Of a DNA stretch of 64,000 nt, positions 11,601-21,838 are shown piece by piece (within the stretch, counting starts at the first letter, position 1; each line of letters starts with the position of its first letter). The translations under genes and the position numbers were made by a program. A model generated the notes under the pieces. The model saw only the letters and a program-made list of their open reading frames with translations. It was not told the origin of the DNA and did not search any database. Source of the DNA: Piezodorus guildinii (Eukaryota > Arthropoda > Insecta > Hemiptera > Pentatomidae). The stretch spans positions 50,149,313 to 50,213,312 of the forward strand of contig CM041298.1 in assembly GCA_023052935.1 (NCBI GenBank), written 5' to 3'.

Positions 11601-14600
11601 CTAGTGCATCAAGACCTCTGGTCTCTGCCTTCTGATAGTCTTCTCATCTCTGGGATGGTGCATCAGATGATAAAAGGCTTGAATCTATATTTTAAAACTA
11701 TTAAGAAGAATATATAGTCACATATATTTATTTTTATTGTGTCATATTATATCTCTAGGAGAGCTTAGTTAATGACATAACATTATAAGCAATGAACCAG
11801 CAGAGAGATACATTGTGTATTAATGTTTGGGTCACCCCGGAATTGATAATAGCACGGAAAAACTAAAGTTTTCTTTTACTTGTCAGATCATTCTGGTTAT
11901 ATTAAAACTGATTTTTTTACAGCTGATATGATTGGATGTGAGCGATGCAACTACCATGGCAACTGTTATATGAGGAATGGAGAAGAAGAAATGTGTGAAT
12001 GCTTTCATTGGTATGCTGGTCAATTCTGCCAAATCAATCTTAAAGGTAATGCTTGAATTTATAAATGATAATTATGTGATTTGAGGATCAGTGAAAGTAG
12101 TTAACACTTGATTTTTGATTGTTTTGTAGTCCTTCTTCTGATTCTGGTGCTCGTCGGTGTGAGCCTGGGAGTGCTGTTGGTAGTCTGCCTTGTTCTCTCT
12201 TGCATAAGGCAAAAACCTCGAAGGGTAGTTCCTCCTGGGTTCAGGCTGCGCCCTCCGTTGCCTCCTGACAAAAGGGCGATGATCAGTATTGACACCGCTA
12301 GTGAAGCAAGCATCGATCCTCCCCCGTTTGTGAATCAGGTATGTTATTTGAAGACTTTTTTTAAATTCATGTTCAACATAAAAGAAAAAAATCTGCAGCT
12401 TATATTTTTTAAATAATTTTTTGTGTGTAATAAAAAAAAAAAAAAATTTGTATGTAATTTTTAGTTTTTTGGACATAAGAATAGTAATATATTATATATA
12501 CTTATAATATATCATTGAAAAGCTAAAGATTTTAGAAAAAAAAATATTATCTTATAACAAAGTTGTAAAAGGTAATGGAAAGTGATGAAAAGGGAACAAA
12601 ACTAACTGATTGTTGTAGATAATAATATAATAGTTTACTTGTTTAAAGACACGTTTCTATTGAAGTTCAAAGTAATCACTAATTTTATCTTTTTCATCTC
12701 AAATTGTATTTAAAAATTCTTTAATTGATTTTAACAATGGAGGTTGCCGAAAGTCGTGTGTTTATTTGAATCTTGATTTATTTTCTATAGTACAAGTGTC
12801 TGATTTGAGATTTTGGCAAATTATATAATATAGTATTATACTTGTGTATAAATTATTTTCTTTTTTATTTAAGATCTGCTAGAGTGAAAATTTAAAAAAA
12901 TATTTTTTCGCAGCCCCGAGTGGAGAGGCCGAAGCCCTGTCGAAAAACAAGTAAAGCTCCTTCGCCTCCCGTGAGCTTTGGCGGAGGGACGATGGAGCAG
13001 AGAGACAGGTCCCTCACTGTGATGATACCGAGGGCAAAGTACAGGCCTGTTCCCAGCTCCAATCTCCTCACCATGTCCACCTTCGGGCCAGAACAGAAAC
13101 TTCTCAAGTACCTCACTCCGGAGAAACAGGTATACAATTGACATAATTAGCAATTTGTCGCTGAGAATGTTAATGTTGATATATATCATAGTTTATTAAT
13201 AATGTATTTTACTTTGATACTTATTTCACCATCTTGATTGTATGCTAGTATATATTATTGGGTAGGCAAATAAGTCCTTTCGGTTCAATAAATAGACATT
13301 AAATTTTTAATCTACAGCATACTGACCATTATTTAATATGACTTTTTTCCCATTTTTCCACTAACTGCATAATGCCATGTTCATAGAATATCAGGAGTTT
13401 ATTGTAAAAAAACTGATCAAAGTGTTTCTTTTGTCTTCTTCATTTTAGAATTTCTTTCCATTCATAGAGTTCAGCAGAGACCGGAATAAGTGGTAGTCGC
13501 TTGAAGCCAGGTCTGTTGAATAGGGAGGGGGGGGGCAAAAAGTTCCCTTCCAAGATCCAATAATTTATTGCGAGTGACCAATGAGGTGTGGGACCTAGCT
13601 TTGTCTTGCTTTAACACAACACCCTTCCGATTTGCCAGTTCTGGGCGTTTATTTTTAATTGATTGATCCAATTTTGTTAATTGTTGAAAATTATTTTGTT
13701 CTGTGGCAATAGCTCATAGAAAATAACACCTCTGTAACCTCACCTTATGGAAAGCATTATCTTCTTTGATGCAATCCAGGTTTTGACATTCTTCTATATC
13801 CTCAAGATTTTCTACTGACTATATTATTGAAAATATCCATTTTTTATCTCCTGTTACCAACATTTTCAAAAATGGGTCGTTTTTTTTTTTCATTTTATCG
13901 TTAATCACAAATATAAATGTGTGTTACCTAGTTGACTTCGATATGAGTGAGAGTGAGGGACCCAAAAGTTAAGCCTGGAAACATAGCCGAGCTTGTGCAA
14001 ATGGTTCTCTACGTTTGTGTTCAACATATTTAGGACCATAGCCATCTTTCACACTGATTGGGTGGGACTTTGATCAACAATGACCTTAAAATTGCTTGTT
14101 TCAGTGTCATGTGTATGACCAGAACATAGTGCATCATCGATGACAAGTGCGTTCGGTTATGGCATCGTCCAATAATAAATAATATTTTCTTCCATATCCA
14201 CAGTGCAATAACAAACACAATACTAAGTTAGTTTCAACAAGTGATAACAGATTTTATTTATTTATATATAAGTGAATATGCTTCTAAACATACTGAGCTG
14301 TTTGAATGCTATAGGGATCAAGAAGTAACAGCAGAAAGCCCAGTAATTCAACTAATCATTCTCACGAGGCATCAAGAGAGCATCAGATTCCAAAGAAACC
14401 TCAATCTCCGCATTTAAGGAAACCATCAACAGGTAAAAAAAATTTATTTCTGTAATAAATACTAGTATGTTGTTGTGAATTTATGTTATCGTACAATGAA
14501 AATGTTAGATAATATGTTTTCCATCATGCCTACCACGCCAACTATCATTCCTTCATCATCACATTCGCTGATTGTCAACATTTATTGACAGGTGTGAATG

Positions 14601-16303
14601 AAAAAATTTGAAGATAAAAAAAATAATAATATGTTTGCATTCTTGGTTCTCCTTGGTAACCATTTAAGAAGTTATCATTGATTGAAATGCTCTCTCTTTG
14701 TAAATAAATATCTCTTTCAAACAGTATCATCAACTTGAAAAAAAAATCATTCCAACAGAAATAATATATATGATGTGTTTACAGGGGCACTTGTATCTGC
14801 CGGATTTGAAGTTTCTGCTACTGTAGGAAGAACGAAAGAACTTCAAGAATGTTATATTGCAGAACCGCACACTGACCTAGGACAACCTGGATTCAGCACT
14901 ATAAGAACCGCTGACAGGTGAGGATCCATTTCTCATAACCTATTTAGTTCATCACTATTTGATTCTATTATTTCTTATGCACCGCAACCTTTAATATCTT
15001 TTCTTTCCTATAATTAATTTAATACTCTTTTTTTCTTGCATGAAAATTGAAGGTTTTACGACTTTTAAAAGCACCATCTATATTATGATTACAGTTCTAT
15101 CATTGTGGATAATCCACCACCTCCGACACTTGAAGGAGAACTTCTAGACACTACAAAAATTGACTTGCTGTAAGATACTTTTCCTTCTAACACTTATTAC
15201 ATTTACTGTTAATATTGAAATTCTCATCTTGAAAGACAATTAATTTTTTTTAAACTGTGGATTATATATTTGACGAGACTATATACTTTATACTTTTTTC
15301 TATTTTTCCTAAGCACCTTAATTTCGACTTTTGTCTTTTGGTAATGGAATCCTTGATCTTTGTATTGTTTATGATTTTAAACAGATTAAACTTTTAACTT
15401 TAAAAATACCTCTTTGTTTTACACTATTTTTTTCTTTTTAATAGGACTGTGTCCGAGGCCAGATCGTATGATGAAACAACCATACATCCTGCGACTAAAA
15501 CTTTGAGGAATCCTTATGACAAAAATGATGTAAGTACAAAAATTAACTTTTTTTTTTTATTGGAAGGTATTATCTGAAGAAATGTAAGTGATGCTAAGTT
15601 GAAATTGGCATATATATAAAATTGCCATAATTTTTATAAAATCATCTAATGGGAAGATGGCGTTTTTGAGAGTTAGTAATGAAACAAAAAATTATCTTTA
15701 TTCTTGGACCAAGTCCTTTCAGATCAATAAAAATAAACGCAATAGGTGCTTATAGTCTAGCTGATACTTTATATAAATATTCAGATGTAGATACTTTACA
15801 TATATATATATATATAAACACATATTAAAATTTAAAGAAATAAAATAAATGTCTTAATAATAATACGAAATAAAACGAAAACAACTCAACAATAGGAGGG
15901 AGAATACCCCAGACTCCTGACGTCATCATAAATTCCTGGAAAATCTTCCATACTTGAACTATTCCTTTTTTATTTTTTCAGTGTTCTTTCAAAGCTTGTA
16001 GGCTAAACATGTCTAATTAAGACACTATTTTGTCCAAAATTGTAAGTAATTTTATAATAATATCTTTAATGTAAATCCTAATTTAAAATATCTATGTACC
16101 TACTGTATGATTATTCATTGTTCAATGTACTCTTCTTTATATCTCTAACAATAACATCATATATTAATTATTGTATAATAATATTAATGTTCTGTTTTTT
16201 TGTTTTTCCACTGTTAAGGCATGATTATGAGAACAATAAATTCTCGAAACGTCGCATAGATAAAATTGTTTATTCATTGACTGAAACCTGAGAACAACAC
16301 AAA

Positions 16304-16375
<72 letters not shown>

Positions 16376-18508
16376 GTTCTACAATTGATCAGTTGAGATT
16401 TAATGAGGTGAATAAACAGTGTCGGTTGAATGAAAAATAGAGCTGGTTTTACAGATTCTAAAATTTTGAAGAAATAACCAAAAAGAATTCAGGAAAATAT
16501 ATAGCAGTTTTAAGTGATGGAGTTTAACACATTCAGTGAGGAAGGAGAAATGCGTAATTATCCACAAGTGCGGCCCTGTATTCTTTCCTTAGTTTAAATG
16601 TATTGAGCCTCCTAAAAATTGATTAATTTAGGCAAAAACATTTGTTTTCCCTCTCCATAGGCTTAGGTGAGTATACCATGCCAGCAGGACATTAATTGAT
16701 TCATTCAAAAGCTAATTAACCTCATGGAAGTTGTATTCTTAAAGAATTTTTTTTTTTCTATTTAAATCAAAACACTTTTTCACTTCATAAAATTGAATTT
16801 TATGATATTTTAGAAACAGGAAATTACTTTGATTTTTTTTTTAGGTTTGATCTCCCTCCCATCCCCTCTAATACCCTCTGCCATCTTTTTCGTATTTTAG
16901 GAAAATAAAAAGAGAGGAGGGGAGCATGTGACTTCATTTTTCTAGAAGAATAGAAAGGGGTCTTTTGTCCCTGTTCTAGTTTTTATCGGAATATGTGAGA
17001 TTATTGAAGTTTGAAACTTATACGTTATTGGTTTCAACTCTTGGAAAGGTCCAAAGCTGAAAAAGGAGCGAGCATTTCTGAAAGTTTACTCCTTACACAC
17101 TCAGCACTAGTGGAAAGTTAGACATAAGGTCAATTGACCCCGTACCGTACAGAGTGAATAGACAATTTGGAGGATGAGGAATACATTAGTATAGAAAGCT
17201 TTATTGTTTTTTATAGTTTGGAATAGGTACTTTTTACTTAGGTAGGTAAACATATTGCCCTAAAATATTATAAACACGAGTTTTAAGACCTTCTCTAGTA
17301 TTTCGCTACTACTCAAAATGCTGATTTTATTCATTAACTTTCCCTTCAAATCATGAACCTGGCTTTTTATGGGATCACCTGTGATGTAGTGACACAACAG
17401 CATTCTGCCCATGGTCATCGGTCTAAACTTGGAAGATGGCCACCTAGGATAGGATTTTTTAATAGGAGTAAAACATGTGAGTGTGGATCTTTGTGGGCGA
17501 CTTAAAAAGGTGGTCCCGAGCTACCCTAATGAAACCTGGATTGGCAAAATTAAGGATTCCCACTTTAGATTTGTCTCAGCAGTTTAAAGTGACGATAAAT
17601 GAATAAACAAACATACCTGGTTTTTTATTTAAAAGCCAAGTTTTAACGATTTGTTCACTATGGATACAGAATTAATAGCTTTATTTTTTTGTTTAATAGA
17701 ACAATTTTTTTCTGTTATTCCAGGATAGTCATACGATGGTTGAGAGGGATATCGGCTCAACATTTGTTATGCCACAGTCTCAGCTTTTCAAGCCTGATAG
17801 GGTATGTACACATTTTATTATTAGTTTATTTACTTTTAAAAAATACACATATTTTACCTTTTAATGAAAGTACAACAACTAGCAACGTTGTCGATAATGC
17901 ATTTTAAGAAGGCTGTTCATTTGATACTTCGTTTCTTATTGAAGGTTGATAAAGATCTGTGTTGCTGATGTATCAAGTTTCAGCTATCCTTTAAATGTTC
18001 AAGTTATTTTACTTTTAATATAATAATTTTTTTTTTTTTTTTTTACATTTTTGGCTTCAGGAGTGCTACCATTGGGTAGTTCTTCTACAAGTCTTTTTCA
18101 TGTCATTTTTCTTATATCATATTTACTTGTTGTATTGCGGGTGGCCCTAGGATTTTTTAATGGGAGTAAAAAATCCTTAGTTATGCCGTCCTTCGGAGTG
18201 GATGTTAAAAGGTGGTCCCGAGCCTGTGCGATGTCAGGTACTCGTTAAAGATCCCTATCCTAAAAAAACCTGGATAGGCAAAATTTAGGACCCCCACTGT
18301 AGTATCGTCCGATTAGCCATAGTAGCATAAAGTGGCATTAAACGAATAAACAACAATCTTGTTGTATTTTTTTTTAGTAAAATTGTAAATTTCAATAAAT
18401 TATGTTTAAAAAAAACATTTTTGTGAGTACAGAAGAAAATGCAGCAACTGATATGTACTACAAATTATCTACTTAAAAAAAAGTAAAAACTTATCAAGAT
18501 TAGCTGTC

Positions 18509-18543
<35 letters not shown>

Positions 18544-18645
18544 ATTCTAGCTCTCTTTCTATAATCCATTTTATTAAAGTAATAAGAAATTATGTTTATT
18601 TTTCAGAGTAATGGCAGTGATATTTCAAACTTTGACTCGTTATAA
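3796..18645 (+). CDS. large SEA/EGF-domain single-pass membrane protein with TTYTY-type repeats (3' part, 13 exons)
   Basis: Joining 13 exons with GT-AG borders and matching phases gives about 2156 residues plus stop, once one extra base near 4333 is discounted. Order, numbered from the first visible residue: five repeats of about 38 residues with KTYLTTFTYFTT-like openings and NVVTE-like ends (about 6-285); a long Pro/Ser/Thr-rich region (about 285-1580) with PPPPPPS-type runs; a six-Cys EGF-like module (1586-1625); a SEA domain (about 1628-1745); two EGF domains (about 1750-1799 and 1799-1839); one transmembrane helix (about 1840-1865); a basic, Pro-rich cytoplasmic tail (1866-2156). The signal peptide and start must lie upstream of the window. 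The layout resembles insect proteins often named 63 kDa sperm flagellar membrane protein-like (DUF4758 repeats, from memory). Function is unknown; an apical-matrix or adhesion role is inference from SEA plus EGF. Confidence 0.85.
4333..4334 (+). other. single-base insertion / frameshift in repeat 4
   Basis: The sequence reads ACTTATAACTTAT, where the repeat pattern needs Thr-Tyr-Thr-Tyr. Removing one A restores a repeat of the same form as the other four and joins two otherwise open frames of 187 and about 1440 codons. No splice sites fit here. Removing this base also makes the summed coding length of the 13 exons an exact multiple of three. Assembly error, allele-specific lesion and programmed shift are all possible; error or indel polymorphism is most likely. 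Confidence 0.8.
8753..8994 (+). CDS. membrane protein gene, exon encoding SEA domain part 1
   Basis: Acceptor is a T-run then CAG at 8752; donor GTAAGT at 8995; phase 1 to 0. It encodes PTYTYSMTVPLERNGKDRLV and then an acidic helical stretch ending GNVLANFYIQ. This matches the first half of a SEA domain, a module often cleaved autoproteolytically in membrane mucins. No clear G-S-V-V cleavage motif is seen in this half. Confidence 0.85.
9297..9426 (+). CDS. membrane protein gene, exon encoding SEA domain part 2
   Basis: Acceptor TTTTTCCAG at 9296; donor GTAAAA at 9427, a weak donor; phase 0 to 1. It encodes LSENLDDERITQILRKYLLS and continues with SNYSVGGTDLHTSSTNIEHL, the end of the SEA fold. 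Confidence 0.8.
9516..9662 (+). CDS. membrane protein gene, exon encoding calcium-binding-type EGF domain
   Basis: Acceptor AATGTAG at 9515; donor GTAACT at 9663; phase 1 to 1. It encodes DFNECLDPKFHDCSENAQCF and then GTYTCSCKEGF, ending RVCS. The D-x-N-E-C start, the NAQC and the aromatic before the C-x-C fit a calcium-binding EGF domain. The symmetric phase-1 exon is typical of shuffled EGF modules. Confidence 0.9.
9889..10984 (+). repeat. alpha repeat copy A (TIR-bearing non-coding element) in intron 4
   Basis: It starts ACTTTCACTTACCT and ends AGGTAAGTGAAAGT, exact inverted ends of 14 bases. The left end folds on itself (CTTTCACTTACCTATG paired with a GTAGGGAAAG-like arm). The interior matches copies B, C, D and E through blocks such as ATACACGTTTTAGGGTCCC, CTGACCAGAAGTCC and GCCGATAAAACTAACTG. 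This copy is longer because the segment around 10480-10620 recurs at 10695-10850. No open frame is conserved, so it is a non-autonomous element. Its superfamily is not recognised. Confidence 0.8.
11111..11132 (+). repeat. poly(T) run in intron 4
   Basis: A run of about two dozen T in an otherwise AT-rich intron, possibly the tail of a minus-strand retroposed fragment. No body of such an element could be recognised. The rest of 10985-11922 holds nothing I can name. Confidence 0.4.
11923..12045 (+). CDS. membrane protein gene, exon encoding second EGF domain
   Basis: Acceptor TTTTTTTACAG at 11922; donor GTAATG at 12046; phase 1 to 1. It encodes ADMIGCERCNYHGNCYMRNG and then EMCECFHWYAGQFC: six Cys in EGF order, placed directly before the transmembrane segment. 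The intron before it is 2.3 kb and carries alpha copy A. Confidence 0.9.
12130..12338 (+). CDS. membrane protein gene, exon encoding transmembrane helix and start of cytoplasmic tail
   Basis: Acceptor TTTTGTAG at 12129; donor GTATGT at 12339; phase 1 to 0. The exon opens with a hydrophobic run of about 26 residues (LLLILVLVGVSLGVLLVVCL) followed by a stop-transfer cluster IRQKPRR. This gives an extracellular N-terminus. The tail then runs PPLPPDKRAMISIDTASEAS. Confidence 0.92.
12450..12772 (+). repeat. alpha repeat, 3' half only
   Basis: It matches the right half of the alpha family: TTTGGACATAAGAATAGTAA, then AGCTAAAGATTTTAG, AAAACTAACTGATTGTT and finally an AGGTTGCCGAAAGTCGTGTG end with a damaged inverted repeat. 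It lies in the intron between the transmembrane exon and the next tail exon. Confidence 0.65.
12914..13129 (+). CDS. membrane protein gene, cytoplasmic tail exon
   Basis: Acceptor TTTTTTCGCAG at 12913; donor GTATAC at 13130; phase 0 to 0. It encodes a basic, Ser/Pro-rich stretch (PRVERPKPCRKTSKAPSPPV, later LTVMIPRAKYRPVPSSNLLT) ending YLTPEKQ. It is clearly richer in G and C than its surroundings, as expected for a constrained exon. Confidence 0.88.
13258..14225 (-). mobile_element. mariner transposon (M2), decayed, in tail intron
   Basis: It begins after TA at 13256-13257 with TTGGGTAGGCAAATAAGTCC, a mariner inverted repeat. Minus-strand remnants read, from the right, TNVENHLHKLGYVS and FWVPHSHS (near 13970), VTGDKKWIF (near 13850), then RPELANRKGVVLKQDKARSH and the LLDLG segment (13471-13640). 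The second catalytic Asp is retained in KQDKARSH, but several stops and frameshifts are present. The right inverted repeat is not found, so that end is truncated or lost. Confidence 0.75.
14315..14432 (+). CDS. membrane protein gene, cytoplasmic tail exon
   Basis: Acceptor ATGCTATAG at 14314; donor GTAAAA at 14433; phase 0 to 1. It encodes GSRSNSRKPSNSTNHSHEAS and then REHQIPKKPQSPHLRKPST, a polar, probably unstructured segment rich in Ser and basic residues. Confidence 0.8.
14785..14917 (+). CDS. membrane protein gene, cytoplasmic tail exon
   Basis: Acceptor TGTTTACAG at 14784; donor GTGAGG at 14918; phase 1 to 2. It encodes GALVSAGFEVSATVGRTKEL and then ECYIAEPHTDLGQPGFSTIR. It contains a Tyr in an acidic setting, but no motif I can assign. 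Confidence 0.82.
15095..15169 (+). CDS. membrane protein gene, cytoplasmic tail exon
   Basis: Acceptor TGATTACAG at 15094; donor GTAAGA at 15170; phase 2 to 2. It encodes SSIIVDNPPPPTLEGELLDT and ends KIDLL. The four-proline run may bind WW or SH3 domains, which is speculation. Confidence 0.8.
15445..15529 (+). CDS. membrane protein gene, cytoplasmic tail exon
   Basis: Acceptor TTTTTAATAG at 15444; donor GTAAGT at 15530; phase 2 to 0. It encodes LTVSEARSYDETTIHPATKT and ends NPYDKND. Confidence 0.82.
15685..16290 (-). mobile_element. possible 3' fragment of a CR1/L2-like retroposon
   Basis: The start AATTATCTTTATTCTTGGAC followed by CAAGTCC closely resembles the 3' end of the retroposon at 451-520, which reads AATAATCTTTATTCTGGGAC and then ATAGTCCC. 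This suggests a related element in the same orientation. No protein can be recovered, and the right boundary is a guess. Confidence 0.4.
16303..16371. repeat. (TA)n microsatellite
   Basis: About 34 uninterrupted TA units inside the intron between the last two-but-one tail exons. Runs of this kind are prone to length polymorphism and assembly slippage. Confidence 0.95.
17360..17625 (+). mobile_element. SINE-2 family copy, degenerate
   Basis: It shares blocks with the other SINE-2 copies: GGATTTTTTAATAGGAGTAA, AAAAAGGTGGTCCCGAGC, CCTAATGAAACCTGGATTGG and a 3' end TGAATAAACAAAC. The head is poorly preserved. Confidence 0.65.
17724..17801 (+). CDS. membrane protein gene, cytoplasmic tail exon
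   Basis: Acceptor TTATTCCAG at 17723; donor GTATGT at 17802; phase 0 to 0. It encodes DSHTMVERDIGSTFVMPQSQ and ends LFKPDR. The 2.2 kb intron before it holds the TA microsatellite and repeats. Confidence 0.82.
18140..18352 (+). mobile_element. SINE-2 family copy
   Basis: This is a well preserved body and tail: GTGGCCCTAGGATTTTTTAA, AAATCCTTAGTTATGCCGTC, GGTGGTCCCGAGCCTGTGCG, CGATTAGCCATAGTAGCATA, ending AACGAATAAACAACAA. The same module occurs in both orientations elsewhere in the window. Confidence 0.75.
18607..18645 (+). CDS. membrane protein gene, last coding exon with stop
   Basis: Acceptor TTTTTCAG at 18606; phase 0. It encodes SNGSDISNFDSL then TAA at 18643-18645. The terminal Asp-Ser-Leu could resemble a weak class I PDZ ligand (x-S/T-x-hydrophobic), which it does not match exactly. 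I read it as an ordinary polar C-terminus. Confidence 0.78.
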   Translation, partial: SNGSDISNFDSL

Positions 18646-19625
18646 TAACGAATCGGCTGTTATGTGTAAGTAAACTTATTTGCCAAAATATGTATGTTAC
18701 TTGGCTTATTTTAATAATTTATTTTTATTCACAGTGCTATGACTTGCCAGAATAGTGTATTCGTATGAATAAGTGGAGTGGAGAAGAGACAAAAAAATTT
18801 ATTATTTATTATTTCAGAAATGAACAAAATATGTACTCTTGACTCAGAACAATGTAATATTACAAATAGTGAAGTTTTAATTTAATTAACTTAATTGTAA
18901 CATGACTAAAATTAAAATATTTCTAATGTATAACAATCCAACTTGAAAGTATGTTTAAAATGAAATATCGGACAGTTGATGGACAACGTTTGTACTTACC
19001 AAACACCTTAACTTCCATGTCTGTTTAATAGACATTGTATTTTTTGTATATATTTATATGTATTTAGATCAGAATAATTTATAATAAGGAATGTATATTT
19101 TCATTAATGGATAAAGTATTTAATGAGCATTGTATTTATCATGTACTGATTATATTTTGTAAGTAACACTGATGTTCATTACCTATTTTATCTGCCTAGA
19201 ATTAGGTGATAGGGTGCTGTAGACGTTTTTGTTTTGTTTTTTGTTGTAAATATTTTCATTTTCTTTCTGTTTTTTTTTTTTGTTTTTTTTTTTTAATTCT
19301 AAAGAGTAGGTTTTGAAAAGAGTACAATTTTGTTATTTTTTTCGAAATAGAACTACTCTTTGATTAGGTAATAAGTAGTGCCAAAAGGAGTGTCATTTTG
19401 TACATTTTAATTGTTAAAAATATTATTATTATTGTAATATCTGTTTTAAAAATATAGTTTTAGGATATGTGAATTCTCTTTAAAGGAGATGTTTACCTGT
19501 CTTAAAACTTAATCGTATTGAAGTCAAAAGCTGTTACTTTTAATAAGTTAATGAAATTGTAATTATTTTTATACTGAATATATCAAATATATGTTCTAAC
19601 AAATAAAAATGTTTTATCTATTTCC
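18646..19625 (+). other. 3'UTR of the membrane protein gene
   Basis: AT-rich, non-coding and free of transposons, unlike the flanking DNA. It ends with an AATAAA at 19602-19607 inside AACAAATAAAAATG, a plausible polyadenylation signal. The exact cleavage site cannot be seen. Confidence 0.6.
19602..19607 (+). terminator. candidate polyadenylation signal AATAAA
   Basis: A canonical hexamer about 960 bases after the stop codon, followed by a T-rich stretch. It is the best candidate end of the large membrane protein transcript. Confidence 0.55.
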
Positions 19626-19754
19626 TGAAATTTACCTAAGATGAACAAAATTTAAAAAATAAATGCATGATTAACTTTAATAATTTTTTTTTTTTTTGTA
19701 AGAATTTGTAAAATGGAGCAGCTTCAAGAATCAATCATGTCTCCTTGTTATATA

Positions 19755-19850
19755 TTTTTTTGAATTGGCAAAATTTAGGACTCCCATCATAGTATCCTTC
19801 GATTAGCAACAGCTGTATGAAGTGAAGCTAAATGAATAAAAAAATAAAAT
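19755..19850 (+). mobile_element. SINE-2 3' fragment
   Basis: It holds only the tail of the family: GGCAAAATTTAGGACTCCCA, then GATTAGCAACAGC and AAATGAATAAA. It lies just past the end of the membrane protein transcript. Confidence 0.6.
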
Positions 19851-20079
19851 AAAAATGCTTTAATTTTATAATACAAAGAAATGAGGTAAAACAATTGAAT
19901 GTGAATAGTTCTCCATTTTAGGTCATGTCATACAGATTTTTGGGAATATATTAAAATAAGGAATGGTGTTAGTGCAAGATTAAGGCTGGTAAATTTTATT
20001 CTTTCTCGATTGGTCATGATTATTAAGTTCAAATAAAATAAAATATTAATTTAAAAAAAATCTGATGCGCGCAACACAT

Positions 20080-20903
20080 GTCTTTCACTTACGTCCGTTG
20101 TTAAAATCAATTTAAGAATTTTTAAATTCATTTTAAGATACAAATAAATTGTTAAAGAATTAATTATTTTGAATTTCAATAGAAACATGTGTTTTTTTAT
20201 TAAATAATCTATTATATTATTATCTACCACAATCAGTTAGTTTTATCGGCTTTTCATCACTCTCTATTACCCTTTACAATTCCGTGAATCAGATTATATT
20301 TTTTTCTAAAATCTTTAACTATCCAACGGTATATTATACATCTATATTATTATTCTTGTGTTAAAAAACGCAAAAATTGCATAAACAAAAATTTTAGTAT
20401 TTTTCTCCTTTAGTTATATATCAAATTTGCTCAACTTGCATATTTACCCATTATTTATCATTATTCATCAGAGGAAGAAAATTTAAAATATTGGCATTTA
20501 AGCCCTGTCAAACTATTTCAATCAGAATGAAATCTGCATGATATTAAAGTCCATTAAATTTTACATCCATACAGTGAGTTTAATCAAAATCGTTGGAGCC
20601 GTTTTTGAGTAAATCGTAAAAAGGTGCAAAATGCATGGTAGAAAGTGCCTCTTCTAGTTAGCTGATTTTGATGAAAAAGATTTTGTAACATCTCGGGTGT
20701 ATAGTTGTTTTAAATATGAAATTTCAGTTTCATAGCACTTTTATTTTTTTCCCGAGAGTTACCACACACACACACAGATCTTTTTGTGGGACTTGGTCAT
20801 TTGGACTCAGGGGACCCTAAAACATGTATTTCTGTTGAAAACTGAAATTCCAAAATTTTCATGATCGCAATACTTTCTCTTACTATATATAGTAAGTGAA
20901 AGT
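20080..20903 (-). repeat. alpha repeat copy B
   Basis: This is a reverse-orientation copy. Its right edge carries the family's palindromic left end (CTTTCTCTTACTATATATAG then TAAGTGAAAG). Its left edge carries TTTCACTTAC preceded by GCGCGCAACAC, the sequence usual just outside the right end of other copies. Interior blocks match A and C closely. Confidence 0.8.
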
Positions 20904-20982
20904 AAAAATTGAATGAGTAAGAGGAATTTGGGGTTTTAAAACATGCTTCTGAATTAAAACAAGTCATAACTTATCACATTAC

Positions 20983-21838
20983 TTTCACTTACCTATATAT
21001 GAAATATATAGTAAGAGAAAGTATTGCAATCGTGAAAATTTTCAAATTCCAGTTTTCAACGGAAATACACGGTTTAGGGTGTCCCGAGTCCCTAGTGTGT
21101 TTGTGTCTGGTAAGTCTAGCGCAAAAACTAAAAGCCGTGTGAAACTGAAATTTTCCCAAGATGTTACAGCAACTTTTACACTAAAATCGGCTGACCGGAA
21201 GCCCTACTTTATCCCATGCATTTTTTACATTTTCTCAAAAACGGTGTTAACGGTCTTGATTAAACTGGCTATATCGATGTAAAATTTGATGGGCTTTAAT
21301 ATGATGTAGGTTTAATTCTGTTTGAAATAGTCTGACAGAGCTTAAATGCTGATATTTTAAATTTTCTTCTAAAATACCTTTAATTTTGCAGATTAGAAAA
21401 AAGTAGGCACATTATCTTGTTAGCGTTGACAAATAACAGTTAAATATGGAAGTTGAGCGAATTTTTTTAACAAATAAAGGAGAAAAGTATAAAAATATTT
21501 GTTATGCAATTTTTGTGTTTTTGAACAAAATAAAATTATATAAAATAATAATAATATAATATAATTGAAACAATAGTAGTATAGATGTGTAATATACTGT
21601 TGGATAGCTAAAGATTTTAGAAAAAATATTATCTAATACATAAATTGTAAAAGTTAATGGAGGGTGATGTGAGCCGATGAAACTAACTATTGTTATGGAA
21701 AAAAATATAATATATTATTTAATAAAACACATGTTTCTATTGAAATTCAATTTAATTAATTCTTTAACAATTTATTTTTATCTCTAAATGTATTTAGAAA
21801 TTCTTAAATTAATTTTAAAAACGGAGGTAAGTGAAATT
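20983..21838 (+). repeat. alpha repeat copy C
   Basis: It runs from ACTTTCACTTACCTATATAT to AGGTAAGTGAAATT. It is about 0.86 kb, near the family's standard length. It lies head to head with copy B across 79 bases, making a large inverted repeat. Confidence 0.82.

Noticed and set aside
12072..12476. Minus-strand protein opposite the transmembrane exon
   Set aside because: It is the complement of an exon with good splice sites and a clear transmembrane helix.
16303..16371. Regulatory or structured element made of TA repeats
   Set aside because: A simple microsatellite explains it fully; the same holds for 47312-47376.
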